A stretch of 64,000 bases of DNA from Actinoplanes sichuanensis (GCF_033097365.1 NZ_AP028461.1:3782001-3846000); one strand, 5' to 3'; positions 45,115 through 53,961 are shown, counted from the first letter of the stretch. The notes: generated by a model not told the origin, from the sequence alone. Made by a program: numbers and translations.

Positions 45115-47979
45115 GTGCTGCAGAAGCGGAGGAAACAGCGAGTCGCCTGGCGGCCCGTGCTGGTCTGGTGCGGGATCGCGGCCTGCGCCCTCCTGCTCGG
45201 GGCCGTGTTCCGCTGGGGTGGCCTGGAACCCGCGGCCAACGTCGCGCAGCTCGTGTCGATTCCGTTGGCGATGGCACCACTGGTGATCACCTGGTGGCAG
45301 TCGCGGCGGAAGCCGGCCGCCCCGACCACCGCGGAGATCGCCGAGACCCGCCAACGGTTGGCCCGGCTGGTCCGTGAGCAGTGGCGGACCGAGTCGATGA
45401 TGCGGGCCCTCGACGACCCCGATCCGATGCCGGTCCAATGGCGGGTCACCGGGCGCACCCACCTGATGGACATCGCACCGAATCTGACGCCGGGCGTGCT
45501 CACGGTTGCGTCCAGTTCGGATGTCACGGATCTGGTCGCGCAGTTCCGGCAGCTGCGCCGCCGAAGACTGGTCATCCTCGGCGGGGCGGGCGCGGGAAAG
45601 ACCACCCTGGCCATGCAGATCCTGCTCGAACTACTGGACTCCCGCGACCCGGACGATCCCGTGCCGGTGCTGCTCTCCCTCGCCGGTTGGCGGGCCGATC
45701 GGCAGAGCCTCGATCGGTGGATCGCCGAACGGGTCGCGCATGACCTCCCCGCCCTCGCCGACGACACGGAGACGGTCGCCGCGATGGTCCGGCAGGGCCA
45801 TGTCCTGCCGGTCCTCGACGGACTCGACGAGTCGGACACCGACACCCAGCGGGCCAACCTGGCCGCGCTCAATCAGTCGATGATCTCGGACAGCCAGGTC
45901 ATCCTGACCAGTCGCGTCGAGGAGTACGAGGCGGCGGTCACCGCGGCGGGTCGGGTGCTGTCCTCGGCCGTGGTCGTCGAGCCGGAGCCGCTCTCCCCGC
46001 GGGCCGCCGCCGTCTACCTCGAACGGTGCCTGCCGCCGCGGCCGCCCGACCCGTGGAACGCCGTGCTGGCCGAACTGCGGGCGGGTGCCGGTCCGCTGGC
46101 CGAGGTGATGACGAATCCGCTCGGCCTGTGGCTGTTGCGGATGGCCTACATCGGGCCTCGGGCCGACCCGGCCCCGCTGCTCGACCGCGCCCGGTTCCCG
46201 GACGCGGCCACGCTCCGATCCCATCTGCTCGACCGCCTGGTCGGCGCGGCGATCGAGGCCAGGACGCCGAGTGCCCGGCCGGAGGACCTGTTCCGGCCGC
46301 GGGGACGACACGACCCGGTCGACGCCGCACGGTGGCTGCGGTTCATCGCCGAGAACCTGGACCGGTGGGCGACCAGGGATCTCGACTGGGTCGAGGACGT
46401 GATCCGGTTGTCCACGACCCCGGCCGGGATCCCGGCCACCGCCAGGTTCGTCGTCGCGGCACGTGCCGCCCTGGGAGCCACCTCATGGACACCGGCCAGC
46501 CGGGATCTCACCGTCATCAGGGCATGGTTCGGGGCTGCGGCGATCGTCGTCTCGTATGCGCTGGCGTTGTGGGCCGAGGCGAGCGTTCCGGGGATCATCT
46601 GCGCGAGCGTGGTCGTCGCGATCGTGGCCGGCCTGCTGTCCTACGCGCTGATGCCGGCGGACTCCACCGACTGGGAGGAGAAGCTCACCCGGGACTGGTT
46701 CCTGGTCCGTACGGTGTCCGGGTGGGTGGTGCCAGCGATGGCACGCGCTCTCGTTCACGTACCCCTGATCGGCGTCCCGGCGGGCGCGGTCGCCTGCGCC
46801 CTGACCGGAACCGAGGACGGTGTGCGGATCGGCGCGTGCACCGGGATCGCCGCCGGTGTGGCCGGGCTGCTGTATCTCGGCGTCGGCCGGGCGCCCGGGG
46901 CGGGGCTGAAGCGGCCCTGGTTCCGGGTGGGTCCGGCCCCTGTCGTTCGTCTCGCGCTCACCCTGGCTCTGATCTTCTTCGCCCTCGGCCTGCTGTTCTA
47001 CCTGGCGAACCTCAACATGGAGCGGACGAGTCCGTTCATCGTCTCCTTCGTCCTGGCCGCCGTGTTCGCCGGCGTGTTCGCGCTGTTGCACGCCGTATTC
47101 GTTCCGGTCGTATTCGGTGTGACGAGTCCGCTGACCAGGTGGCTGCCGGAAGCGGCGCCGGCCCGACCCGACGATCAGTTGGGGGTGTGGCGGACCGAAC
47201 GCGCCGCCCACTACGCACGGATGCTTCATCTCGCCGCGGTCGGTGCGGCGCTCGGGTTGATGGCCGGTGCCGTCTGGCGGGCGATTCGGGGTCTGACGTT
47301 CGTCGGCGATCTGCGCACCTCGGGTCTGCGTTTCGCGGTGGACAACTGGCACGCCACGTTCGACCTGTCGTGGGACGGACGCCTGTATGTCGTGCTGGCC
47401 GTCGTCATCGCCTGGGCGGCGACGATTCGCCGGCGCCGACTCACCCGCAGTCGTCGCGACTGGCTGTGGTGGGGTGTCGTCTGCGCCGGGTTCATCGCCG
47501 CCTATCGGCTGATCGTCGGTGACGACGGGATGCGTCTGGGCGTCACCGGTCGATTCCAGGGATTCACGGCGGACGTCGACGTCGTGGTCGGTGCGGAATT
47601 CGCCGGGCGGTACCGGGACCTCCGCCTGCCCCGGCGTCTCGCGCTACCGCAGACGGAGGTCGACTCCCTGGTGGTGATCCTCCCGCTGCTGATCGGGCTG
47701 TTCCTGATCGCCGTGGTGGCCAGGTTCATCTACCTGGTGGAGGGACTGCAGCCACGCTCGTACTGGTCGAACACGGTGATGATCCGCCGGCACGTGGCCT
47801 CCGGTCGGTTGCCCGCCGACCTGATGGGATTCCTGGACGACGCCCATCGTCTCGGCCTGCTCCGTACGGTCGGCAGCGTCTACCAGTTCCGGCATGCCGA
47901 GTTGCAGGACCACTTCGCGGGCCGGGATCAGCCGCTGGTCATCCCTGCCCCCGTTCGACGACTACCTCGGACGTATTGA
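45115..47979 (+). CDS. Membrane-anchored NACHT-domain ATPase
   Basis: 954 residues. Two N-terminal helices (about 15-65) lead to a NACHT/STAND ATPase (about 145-330) with Walker A GGAGAGKTT, Walker B VLPVLDGLDES and the sensor ILTSRVEEY. The middle and C-terminal parts (about 455-880) hold roughly ten more membrane helices, and the end (YQFRHAELQDHFAG) is conserved in actinobacterial NACHT proteins. Bacterial NACHT proteins include anti-phage NLR-like defences; whether this one is defensive is not known. GTG 45115 is used. No partner gene is evident in an operon. Confidence 0.85.
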   Translation: MLQKRRKQRVAWRPVLVWCGIAACALLLGAVFRWGGLEPAANVAQLVSIPLAMAPLVITWWQSRRKPAAPTTAEIAETRQRLARLVREQWRTESMMRALDDPDPMPVQWRVTGRTHLMDIAPNLTPGVLTVASSSDVTDLVAQFRQLRRRRLVILGGAGAGKTTLAMQILLELLDSRDPDDPVPVLLSLAGWRADRQSLDRWIAERVAHDLPALADDTETVAAMVRQGHVLPVLDGLDESDTDTQRANLAALNQSMISDSQVILTSRVEEYEAAVTAAGRVLSSAVVVEPEPLSPRAAAVYLERCLPPRPPDPWNAVLAELRAGAGPLAEVMTNPLGLWLLRMAYIGPRADPAPLLDRARFPDAATLRSHLLDRLVGAAIEARTPSARPEDLFRPRGRHDPVDAARWLRFIAENLDRWATRDLDWVEDVIRLSTTPAGIPATARFVVAARAALGATSWTPASRDLTVIRAWFGAAAIVVSYALALWAEASVPGIICASVVVAIVAGLLSYALMPADSTDWEEKLTRDWFLVRTVSGWVVPAMARALVHVPLIGVPAGAVACALTGTEDGVRIGACTGIAAGVAGLLYLGVGRAPGAGLKRPWFRVGPAPVVRLALTLALIFFALGLLFYLANLNMERTSPFIVSFVLAAVFAGVFALLHAVFVPVVFGVTSPLTRWLPEAAPARPDDQLGVWRTERAAHYARMLHLAAVGAALGLMAGAVWRAIRGLTFVGDLRTSGLRFAVDNWHATFDLSWDGRLYVVLAVVIAWAATIRRRRLTRSRRDWLWWGVVCAGFIAAYRLIVGDDGMRLGVTGRFQGFTADVDVVVGAEFAGRYRDLRLPRRLALPQTEVDSLVVILPLLIGLFLIAVVARFIYLVEGLQPRSYWSNTVMIRRHVASGRLPADLMGFLDDAHRLGLLRTVGSVYQFRHAELQDHFAGRDQPLVIPAPVRRLPRTY

Positions 47980-48012
47980 GGGCCGACCGACGGATCCGGA
48001 CGTCGCGCCGGA

Positions 48013-48651
48013 TCAGTACGCGACACCCAGCGGCTGCCGGACCGTGGCGGGATCGTCGAGCGCGGCGAGCATGGCGTGGGCCACGTCGGCCCGGGCGATC
48101 GTGGTGCCGCGGGCGACGCCGCCGCCCACCGCGGTGCGGTATCGGCCGGTCAGCGGCTTGTCGACCAGCCTCGGCGGGCGCACGGCGGTCCACTCGGCGG
48201 CACTGTCGGCCAGCAGGTCCTCCATGGCGCGCAGGTCGGCGTAGACGTCCTTGAGCACGGCGCTGATGACCGGCAGCAGAACCCGCCGGTTGAGCAGGCT
48301 CTCCCCGGCGGGGGCGGGCCCGACCGGTGCGGCGCTGACGACGACGAGGCGGCGGACCTCGGCGGACTCCATCGCCTTCAGGATCGAGCGGGTGGCGGTG
48401 GAGGCGACCGGACCGTCGTGACGGCCGCGGGGGCCGATCCCGGACAGCACCGCGTCGCTGCCGTGCACGACGGCGGCCAGGTCGGCGGCCGCGTCCAGGG
48501 CCGGCACGGTCACCGCACGCAGCGCCGGATGGGTCATCGGCAGCCGGGCCGGGTCGCGGACGACGGCGGTGACCTCGCAGCCGCGGTCCAGGGCCTGTCG
48601 TACGACGTGACCGCCGATGCCGCCGGTCGCGCCGAAAACCGTCAGTCTCAT
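48013..48651 (-). CDS. NAD(P)H-binding atypical SDR
   Basis: 212 residues with the N-terminal dinucleotide motif TVFGATGGIGGHVVRQ (GxxGxxG) and the extended pattern LVVVSAAPVGP, typical of the NAD(P)-binding atypical SDR group (NmrA/YwnB-like), which may be enzymes or redox sensors. ATG 48651 has GGAGG five bases upstream. It is divergent from a MarR regulator with inverted repeats between them, a common arrangement in which MarR controls the reductase in response to a reactive compound. Confidence 0.83.
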   Translation of the reverse strand: MRLTVFGATGGIGGHVVRQALDRGCEVTAVVRDPARLPMTHPALRAVTVPALDAAADLAAVVHGSDAVLSGIGPRGRHDGPVASTATRSILKAMESAEVRRLVVVSAAPVGPAPAGESLLNRRVLLPVISAVLKDVYADLRAMEDLLADSAAEWTAVRPPRLVDKPLTGRYRTAVGGGVARGTTIARADVAHAMLAALDDPATVRQPLGVAY

Positions 48652-48700
48652 CGTCGCCTCCAAGGTAGGGAGTCTCGGTGATTGTTACCGTAGACGACAA

Positions 48701-48714
48701 TTACGCTGGCGTAC
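48701..48714. promoter_or_regulatory. Inverted repeat between the SDR and MarR genes
   Basis: TACGC-TG-GCGTA is a perfect dyad 10 bp before the MarR GTG. Flanking ATTGT (48681-48685) and ACAAT (48713-48717) may extend a MarR site. Candidate autoregulatory operator. Confidence 0.5.
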
Positions 48715-48723
48715 AATCTTCGG

Positions 48724-49221
48724 GTGTCCGACTTCGCACCAGGCTCGAACCGGCCCCTGGCCGACCGGGCCAACTTCCTGCTCTCGCAGCTCGGCTTCCA
48801 CGTCGCGCAGACGTTCGGCGCCCGGCTGGCCCCGCTCGGCATCGCGCCCAACCACTTCGGGCTGTTGATGCACCTCGACCGGGTCGAGGGCGGCACACAG
48901 CAGCAGCTGGCCGATGCGGTGGGCGTACACCGGAAGGTCATGGTCGGTTTGATCGACGATCTGGAGCGGCGGGGCCTGGTCGAGCGTCGTCGGCACCCGG
49001 CCGACCGGCGGGCGCACGCGCTGCACCTGACGGCGGCCGCGCGTGAGCTGCTGCCGCGGGCCCGTGAGGTCGCCGATCGGCACGAGGCGGAGGTCCTGGC
49101 CCCGCTCGGGCCGCAGGAGCGTGCCCAGCTGCTGGCCATGCTGCAGATACTCGCCGAGCACAGCGGGCAGCCGCCGGGCGCCCACCCGGGGCTGCGGCTG
49201 GCCGCCAGGGGGGACGCCTGA
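48724..49221 (+). CDS. MarR-family transcriptional regulator
   Basis: 165 residues with the winged helix GGTQQQLADAVGVHRKVMVGLIDDLERRGLVERRRHPADRRAHALHLT. The DRR in the wing is the usual DNA-contact motif. GTG 48724 is used; the upstream 72 bp hold the inverted repeats shared with the divergent SDR gene, so it probably controls itself and that gene. It ends 6 bp before the convergent TPR regulator gene. Confidence 0.87.
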   Translation: MSDFAPGSNRPLADRANFLLSQLGFHVAQTFGARLAPLGIAPNHFGLLMHLDRVEGGTQQQLADAVGVHRKVMVGLIDDLERRGLVERRRHPADRRAHALHLTAAARELLPRAREVADRHEAEVLAPLGPQERAQLLAMLQILAEHSGQPPGAHPGLRLAARGDA

Positions 49222-49227
49222 CGACCG

Positions 49228-50355
49228 TCAGGCGGTCCGGATCTGCAGGCGGATCGCCTGGTGCAGGGGGCTGTGGGCCTCGCCCGGGGCGATCCGGGTG
49301 CTGGTGTCCAGCGCCCGCGCCGCCCGGCCGATCCCCCCGACCTGCAGGTAGGCCCGGGCCAGCGTCAGATAGTGGCCGGCGTGCTGTTCGCGGGGCAGGT
49401 CGTCGAGGCGCGACGGCGGCAGTCGGTGGTGGACGCTGATCGCCTGCCCGCCGTCGCCGAGGTCGACGGCGGCGCTGGCCCGGGACAGTTCGACGGCGGT
49501 CGGGCCGAATCGGGTCCAGTAGCGGTCGGCGTCGCAGCCGAGCCGGGTGGCGACAGCGCCGGCCGACGACAGCAGGCCCCGGGTCGCGGCGGTGTCACCC
49601 ATCCGGGCGGCGGCGGCCGCGCTCTGCAGCAGCAGCGAACCGCCGATCACCGGGTCGGGGCCACCGCCCTCGGGGAATGCCCTGGTCACCGCCATGGTCA
49701 GGTTGAAGGCCGCAGCGGGCCGGCCGATCGCCAGCAGGGCCGCCGAGACGAACCGGGCGGCGGTGGCGGCCAGCAGTCGGTCCCGGCCACGGCCGGCCGC
49801 CTCGATCGCGCGGTCGGCGGTCAGCCACGACAGGTGGTACTCGCCGAGCTTGCGCAGCGCCGCGGCGGTCACCTGGTACGCCTGGCTGAGCAGCCGGGAC
49901 GCCTCGGCACCCTCCGGACCGCCGACACGGCTGCGGTCCGAGACGGCGGCACCGCGCAGCAGCCGGGGCAGGGCGGCCATCAGCGTGTCGTACTCGGCGT
50001 GGCGGTACGCCTGCCACGCGTCGCGCAGCATCATGGTGATCGCGGCGAGTGACGGCACGGCGGTGCCCGGGCCCGGTCCCATCGCGTCGCTGCGTTCCAG
50101 GAACTCACGGACCCGGTCGAGGTTCTCCCCGATCGGGTCGCTGACGTCCAGGGGTTGCGGCTGCGGGTCGCGGCCCATCAGCAGCGGCACGTCGATCCGG
50201 AGCGCGGCGGCGATCTCCTGCACGCTGTCATGCGGTTCGCCCTCGGTGTAGTCGTCGCAGCGGTGGCTCGACGTCAGGTCGCGGCGCCTGCGCCAGAACT
50301 CGACGCGCTCATCCGCGGGCAGTTCCTCACGCACACCCAGTCCTGCCTTTCGCAT
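49228..50355 (-). CDS. TPR-containing XRE-type regulator with damaged HTH
   Basis: 375 residues. The N terminus reads LPADERVEFWRRRRDLT, as in actinobacterial XRE-TPR regulators, but the HTH core is replaced by about a dozen odd residues (SSHRCDDYTEGEPH) before the normal sequence resumes at EIAAALRIDVPLLMGRD. About 15 residues seem to be missing. The rest (about 90-375) is helical TPR-like (LLSQAYQVTAAALRKLGEYHLSWLTADRAIEAA) and complete. DNA binding is doubtful; it may have become a peptide- or partner-binding protein. Divergent from the HTH-repeat gene at 50561. Confidence 0.7.
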   Translation of the reverse strand: MRKAGLGVREELPADERVEFWRRRRDLTSSHRCDDYTEGEPHDSVQEIAAALRIDVPLLMGRDPQPQPLDVSDPIGENLDRVREFLERSDAMGPGPGTAVPSLAAITMMLRDAWQAYRHAEYDTLMAALPRLLRGAAVSDRSRVGGPEGAEASRLLSQAYQVTAAALRKLGEYHLSWLTADRAIEAAGRGRDRLLAATAARFVSAALLAIGRPAAAFNLTMAVTRAFPEGGGPDPVIGGSLLLQSAAAAARMGDTAATRGLLSSAGAVATRLGCDADRYWTRFGPTAVELSRASAAVDLGDGGQAISVHHRLPPSRLDDLPREQHAGHYLTLARAYLQVGGIGRAARALDTSTRIAPGEAHSPLHQAIRLQIRTA

Positions 50356-50560
50356 CCTGCCGGGCCCGGAGCGATGGATCCACGTCCATGACGGGCAGAG
50401 TGAAACTCATCGAAATCGTCTCAGAGACGTCGCCCCTGACGGTCGCACAATCTGTGCGGGCGGCCAGTGGACCACACCCGGACATTCCCGAGCATCATCG
50501 ATGTCACCCGGTCGGCTGAATCTTGGAACAACTCCGAAAGACGTGGAACATGATGGATGC

Positions 50561-51847
50561 GTGCCGGATCTTCACGCCGCTCCCGCAGGACAGCCGCCGC
50601 CGATAGAGGGGGTGCACACCGTCGCGGAGCTCGCCGCCGCCCTGAACGGGTTGCGCCGCCGGGCCCGGCCCGGTCCGGCCGACGATCCGCCGACGCTGCG
50701 GGTGCTCGCCGAGCGGACCGGGGTGCCGCTCACCACGATCTCCAACGCGCTCTCCGGGCGGACGCTGCCCGGCACCCGGGTGGTCTACGAGTTCGCGCGC
50801 GCGTGCGGGCTGCCCGACGACGAGCTCGCACAGTGGACCGAGGCACGTCAGCGGGCCGCCGACAACCGGCGGGTGCGTCGGCAGCCGACGGTGGCCCCCG
50901 CTCCGGCGGTCGTACCGGCACCGACCGCGGGCACCGCCGCCATCCTCACCGCCATGCCGACCACGGTGGCGGCCAGCTATCTGGGCACGCTCGCGGCCGC
51001 CGAAGCGGGCCGGTATCTGACCGCCATGACCTCGGCGGCCGCCGTCGACTGCCTGCGCGCGATGCCGGCGTACACGGTGCTCGCCTGTCTCGGCGCCATC
51101 GAACCGGCCACCGCCGCGCGGCTGCTGCAGGCCGAGGAGAGCGTCGTCGCGGCCGACCAGTTGCAGTCGATGCCGCCGGCCGCCGGTCAGGCGGTCCTCG
51201 CGGCACTGCCGGTCGCGGTCGCCGCCCGGCTGTTGTACGAGATGCCCCGCGCCGCCGCCCTCACGCTGGTCACCGGCATGCCGACGGAGTGGAAGACCAG
51301 CCTGATGGCCGAGGCCGCGCTGCCCACCGCGTTGGCCATCGAGGTGCTGTACAGCACGAGCTACAGCTGGGCGGTGGCGGTGCTGGACACCATCGACCCG
51401 GTCCGCGCGGCCAAGATGATCGCCTCGGTCGCGCCCGACGCCGCGGCCGGGCTGCTCGCCGGTCTGCGCCCCGAACGCGCCGCCGGACTGCTGGTCCGCA
51501 CCCCGCCCGAACGCGCCGGTCTGATCCTCTTCGAGGCCGACCCGCAGCACGCCGCCATGTTGCTGGGCGTGCTGCCCGGCACGGCGGCCACCGCGATCGT
51601 GTCCGCCACCGCGCAGGCCGAGGCGGCGTTCCTGCTCGCGGCGGTCGGCCCCGACCACCGCCGGCAACTGCTGGCCGACGTCGAACCCCACCGGGCCGCG
51701 GCGCTGCGGACGATGATCCCGCTGGCCCGGGTGGCGGTCGCCCAGCGGCGGCCGACCGCCGGCCCGGCCGAGGATCAGGCGACGGCCGGTTCCGGCGCGG
51801 GGTCGAGCGGCAGGTCGCGCATCCGGCGGATCGGCGTGGACAGGTAG
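50561..51847 (+). CDS. HTH protein with long MgtE-N-like helical repeats
   Basis: 428 residues. An XRE-type HTH (about 40-95: TLRVLAERTGVPLTTISNALSGRTLPG) is followed by an Arg/Pro linker and about 275 residues of short helical repeats of roughly 12 residues with the pattern A-A-x-x-L-x-x-M (VAASYLGTLAAAEAGRYL, AARLLQAEE, AAGLLAGLRPERAAGLLV). Such repeats resemble the cytoplasmic N domain of MgtE, but there are no membrane helices or CBS domains. GTG 50561 is the likely start. The 3' end overlaps the convergent MFS gene by 73 bp. Role unknown; probably a regulator or scaffold. Confidence 0.7.
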   Translation: MPDLHAAPAGQPPPIEGVHTVAELAAALNGLRRRARPGPADDPPTLRVLAERTGVPLTTISNALSGRTLPGTRVVYEFARACGLPDDELAQWTEARQRAADNRRVRRQPTVAPAPAVVPAPTAGTAAILTAMPTTVAASYLGTLAAAEAGRYLTAMTSAAAVDCLRAMPAYTVLACLGAIEPATAARLLQAEESVVAADQLQSMPPAAGQAVLAALPVAVAARLLYEMPRAAALTLVTGMPTEWKTSLMAEAALPTALAIEVLYSTSYSWAVAVLDTIDPVRAAKMIASVAPDAAAGLLAGLRPERAAGLLVRTPPERAGLILFEADPQHAAMLLGVLPGTAATAIVSATAQAEAAFLLAAVGPDHRRQLLADVEPHRAAALRTMIPLARVAVAQRRPTAGPAEDQATAGSGAGSSGRSRIRRIGVDR

Positions 51848-53007
51848 ATGATCGGCGACAACACGGTCAGAGATCCGAAGATCAACAAGGTGGTACGGGC
51901 TCCGAGCGGCCCGGCCAGCACGCCCGCGAGCAGGCCCCCGAGCGGGATGGCGCCCCAGGACACGAACTTCACCGTGGCGATCACCCGGGACAGCAGCTCC
52001 GGCGGGCTGGCCAGCATCCGGTAGGTCCGCGTGGTCACGCTGAGCACCACGGTCGACCCGGCGAAGATCAGGTTGCCGACCGCGAACGCCACATAGCCGG
52101 AGACGCCGGTGCCGAGCGGGATGATCAGCGCACCGGCCACCCCGACGAGGGCCGCGATGATCAGGCCGCGGGCGGTGCCGACCCGGTCGGTGAACCGGGT
52201 GGTCAGCGCGGCGCCGATCAGCGTGCCCAGCCCGTCGGCGGCCAGCAGCACACCGACCAGCAGCGGCGACGCGTGCAGCTCACGGACCAGGTAGAACGGG
52301 AACAGGGCGAGCATCGCGCCGCACACGAAGTTGGTGGCGGTGGCGTCCCACATGGCCGGGCCGATGATCGGATGGCGTAGCACGTACCGCCAGCCCTCTT
52401 TGATCATGGTGACCATCGGCGGACGCTGCGCCGGCTGGGCGACCCGGCGCTCCGGAAGCGTCCGCAGCAGGGTCGCCGAGATCAGATAGCTGACCGCGTC
52501 GACGAACAGGGTCGGCACCGCACCGACCAGCTGCACCGCGAGACCGCCCAGCGACGGCCCGCCGAGCTGGGTGGCCGCGTGCGTACCGGAATTGAGGCTG
52601 TTGCGGGCCTGGAGCTGCTCGGGCGGCACGATCTCCGGCAGGAACGTCTGGTTGGCCACGCCGAACAGCACGTCGCCGAAGCTCACCACCAGCGCGACCA
52701 CCACCAGTTGGGCCACCGTGAGCGCGTCGAACCACCAGGCGATCGGGACCGAGGCGATGGCCAGGCCGCGGATCAGGTCGAGGGCGACCTGCATGCCGCG
52801 CAGCGGGACCCGCTGCACGATCACCCCGGCCGGGAGGCTGATCAGCAGGTACGCGAGGTAGCCGGCCGCGGTGATCAGGCCCATCTCGAACGCCGTGGCC
52901 TCGAGCACGACCAGTGCGGTCAGTGGCAGCGCCACCCCGCCGACCGCGGAGCCGAGGTGGCTGGTCGTGCCGGCGATCCACCAGCGCCAGAACGCAGTAA
53001 GTTTCAT
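51775..53007 (-). CDS. MFS transporter (MFS_3 type)
   Basis: 410 residues with about twelve helices. The opening is AFWRWWIAGTTSHLGSAVGGVALPL; FGVANQTFLPEIVPPEQLQARNSL in the middle is the loop signature of MFS_3 exporters. It should export a small molecule. ATG 53007 is overlapped by the HxlR-type operator at 53006-53022, so it is almost certainly regulated by the divergent HxlR-peroxiredoxin protein. The message would be nearly leaderless. Its 3' end overlaps the HTH-repeat gene by 73 bp. Confidence 0.87.
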   Translation of the reverse strand: MKLTAFWRWWIAGTTSHLGSAVGGVALPLTALVVLEATAFEMGLITAAGYLAYLLISLPAGVIVQRVPLRGMQVALDLIRGLAIASVPIAWWFDALTVAQLVVVALVVSFGDVLFGVANQTFLPEIVPPEQLQARNSLNSGTHAATQLGGPSLGGLAVQLVGAVPTLFVDAVSYLISATLLRTLPERRVAQPAQRPPMVTMIKEGWRYVLRHPIIGPAMWDATATNFVCGAMLALFPFYLVRELHASPLLVGVLLAADGLGTLIGAALTTRFTDRVGTARGLIIAALVGVAGALIIPLGTGVSGYVAFAVGNLIFAGSTVVLSVTTRTYRMLASPPELLSRVIATVKFVSWGAIPLGGLLAGVLAGPLGARTTLLIFGSLTVLSPIIYLSTPIRRMRDLPLDPAPEPAVA

Positions 53008-53025
53008 AGTGGAACTGACTATAGT
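53006..53025. promoter_or_regulatory. HxlR-type operator with overlapping divergent -10 elements
   Basis: ATAGT (53006-53010) and ACTAT (53018-53022) form a dyad around 7 bp. The palindrome ACTATAGT (53018-53025) gives TATAGT on both strands, plus at 53020-53025 and minus at 53023-53018, so both divergent promoters could use overlapping -10 hexamers. -35 elements are weak. Confidence 0.6.
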
Positions 53026-53026
53026 G

Positions 53027-53908
53027 ATGGGTGTGAGAAGAGTCGACCTCGCCGACGCCGACTGCGGCATCGCACAGTCCCTCGGCGTCCTGACCGACTG
53101 GTGGACCTTCCTGATCGTCCGCGACATCGCCGGCGGGGTGACCCGCTTCGACGGCCTGCAACGCGGGCTCGGCATGAGCCGGCGCGCACTGGCCGAGCGG
53201 CTGGCCGCGCTCACCGAGCACGGTGTCCTCAAACGCCGCCGCTACACCGACCGGCCACCCCGCTACGACTACCTGCTCACCGCCAAGGGCGAAGGGCTGC
53301 TGCCGGTGCTGATCGCTTTGCAGGACTGGGGCGATCGGCACGTACTCGGCGACGGCTCGCTGACCGCGACGGCCTCCGCCGACTCGGCCGAGGCCCGCCG
53401 GGTCCATGCCCTGGTCGGTCGGCGACTTCCCGCACTCACCCTGGCACGCCACGACGGTGTGCCCGTGCCGCCGGTCGCCGCCGACTTCTGGACCGTCCTC
53501 TACTGCTTTCCCGGGGCCTTCGTCCCCGGATCCCAGGGCCTGCCGCCGTCGTGGTCCGACATTCCGGGCGCGCCCGGCTGCACGCTCGAGTCCATGACGT
53601 ACGCCCGACGCGCCGCCGACTTCACCGCGGCCGGAGCGCACGTCCACGGGGTCAGCACCCAGCGCCCGGATCAACTGGCCGCGTTCGCCGCACACGCCAG
53701 GCTGCCGTTTCCGCTGCTCTCCGACACCGACGGGCGACTCACGTCGGCACTGCTGCTGCCCACGTTCCGGGCCGCCGGCACCGACCGGCTCAAACGGGTC
53801 AGCCTGCTGCTGGATCCGGCGGCGACGATCCGCGCCGTCCAGTTCCCGGTCACCGACCCGGCCGGTTCGGTGACCGAGATGCTGCACCTGGTGCGAGAGC
53901 TCAACTGA
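53027..53908 (+). CDS. HxlR regulator fused to a peroxiredoxin domain
   Basis: 293 residues. HxlR winged helix (about 10-100: GIAQSLGVLTDWWTFLIVRDIAGGVTRFDGLQRGLGMSRRALAERL) with a Cys at 13, where redox-sensing HxlR proteins (YodB/HypR type) keep their sensor thiol. A peroxiredoxin domain follows (about 130-293) with C160 in VLYCFPGAF and the peroxidatic-type C185 in PGAPGCTLES. It may sense peroxide or electrophiles directly and control the MFS gene. ATG 53027, or leaderless GTG 53033. It has the same length and plan as the MerR fusion at 7597. Confidence 0.85.
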   Translation: MGVRRVDLADADCGIAQSLGVLTDWWTFLIVRDIAGGVTRFDGLQRGLGMSRRALAERLAALTEHGVLKRRRYTDRPPRYDYLLTAKGEGLLPVLIALQDWGDRHVLGDGSLTATASADSAEARRVHALVGRRLPALTLARHDGVPVPPVAADFWTVLYCFPGAFVPGSQGLPPSWSDIPGAPGCTLESMTYARRAADFTAAGAHVHGVSTQRPDQLAAFAAHARLPFPLLSDTDGRLTSALLLPTFRAAGTDRLKRVSLLLDPAATIRAVQFPVTDPAGSVTEMLHLVRELN

Positions 53909-53948
53909 GCGGTCGGCCGCACCCCGGGCAGGAGGTGCGGCCGACCGC
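53909..53948. terminator. Strong hairpin terminator between convergent genes
   Basis: Arms GCGGTCGGCCGCACC (53909-53923) and GGTGCGGCCGACCGC (53934-53948) pair perfectly over 15 bp with a 10-base loop, directly after the HxlR fusion gene and before the end of the minus-strand secreted protein gene. Probably works in both directions. Confidence 0.85.
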
Positions 53949-53961
53949 GTTCGGGGGCCGG

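Noticed and set aside
50561..51847. Calling this protein an MgtE magnesium transporter
   Set aside because: It has only MgtE-N-like soluble repeats, with no CBS domains or membrane helices, and starts with an HTH.
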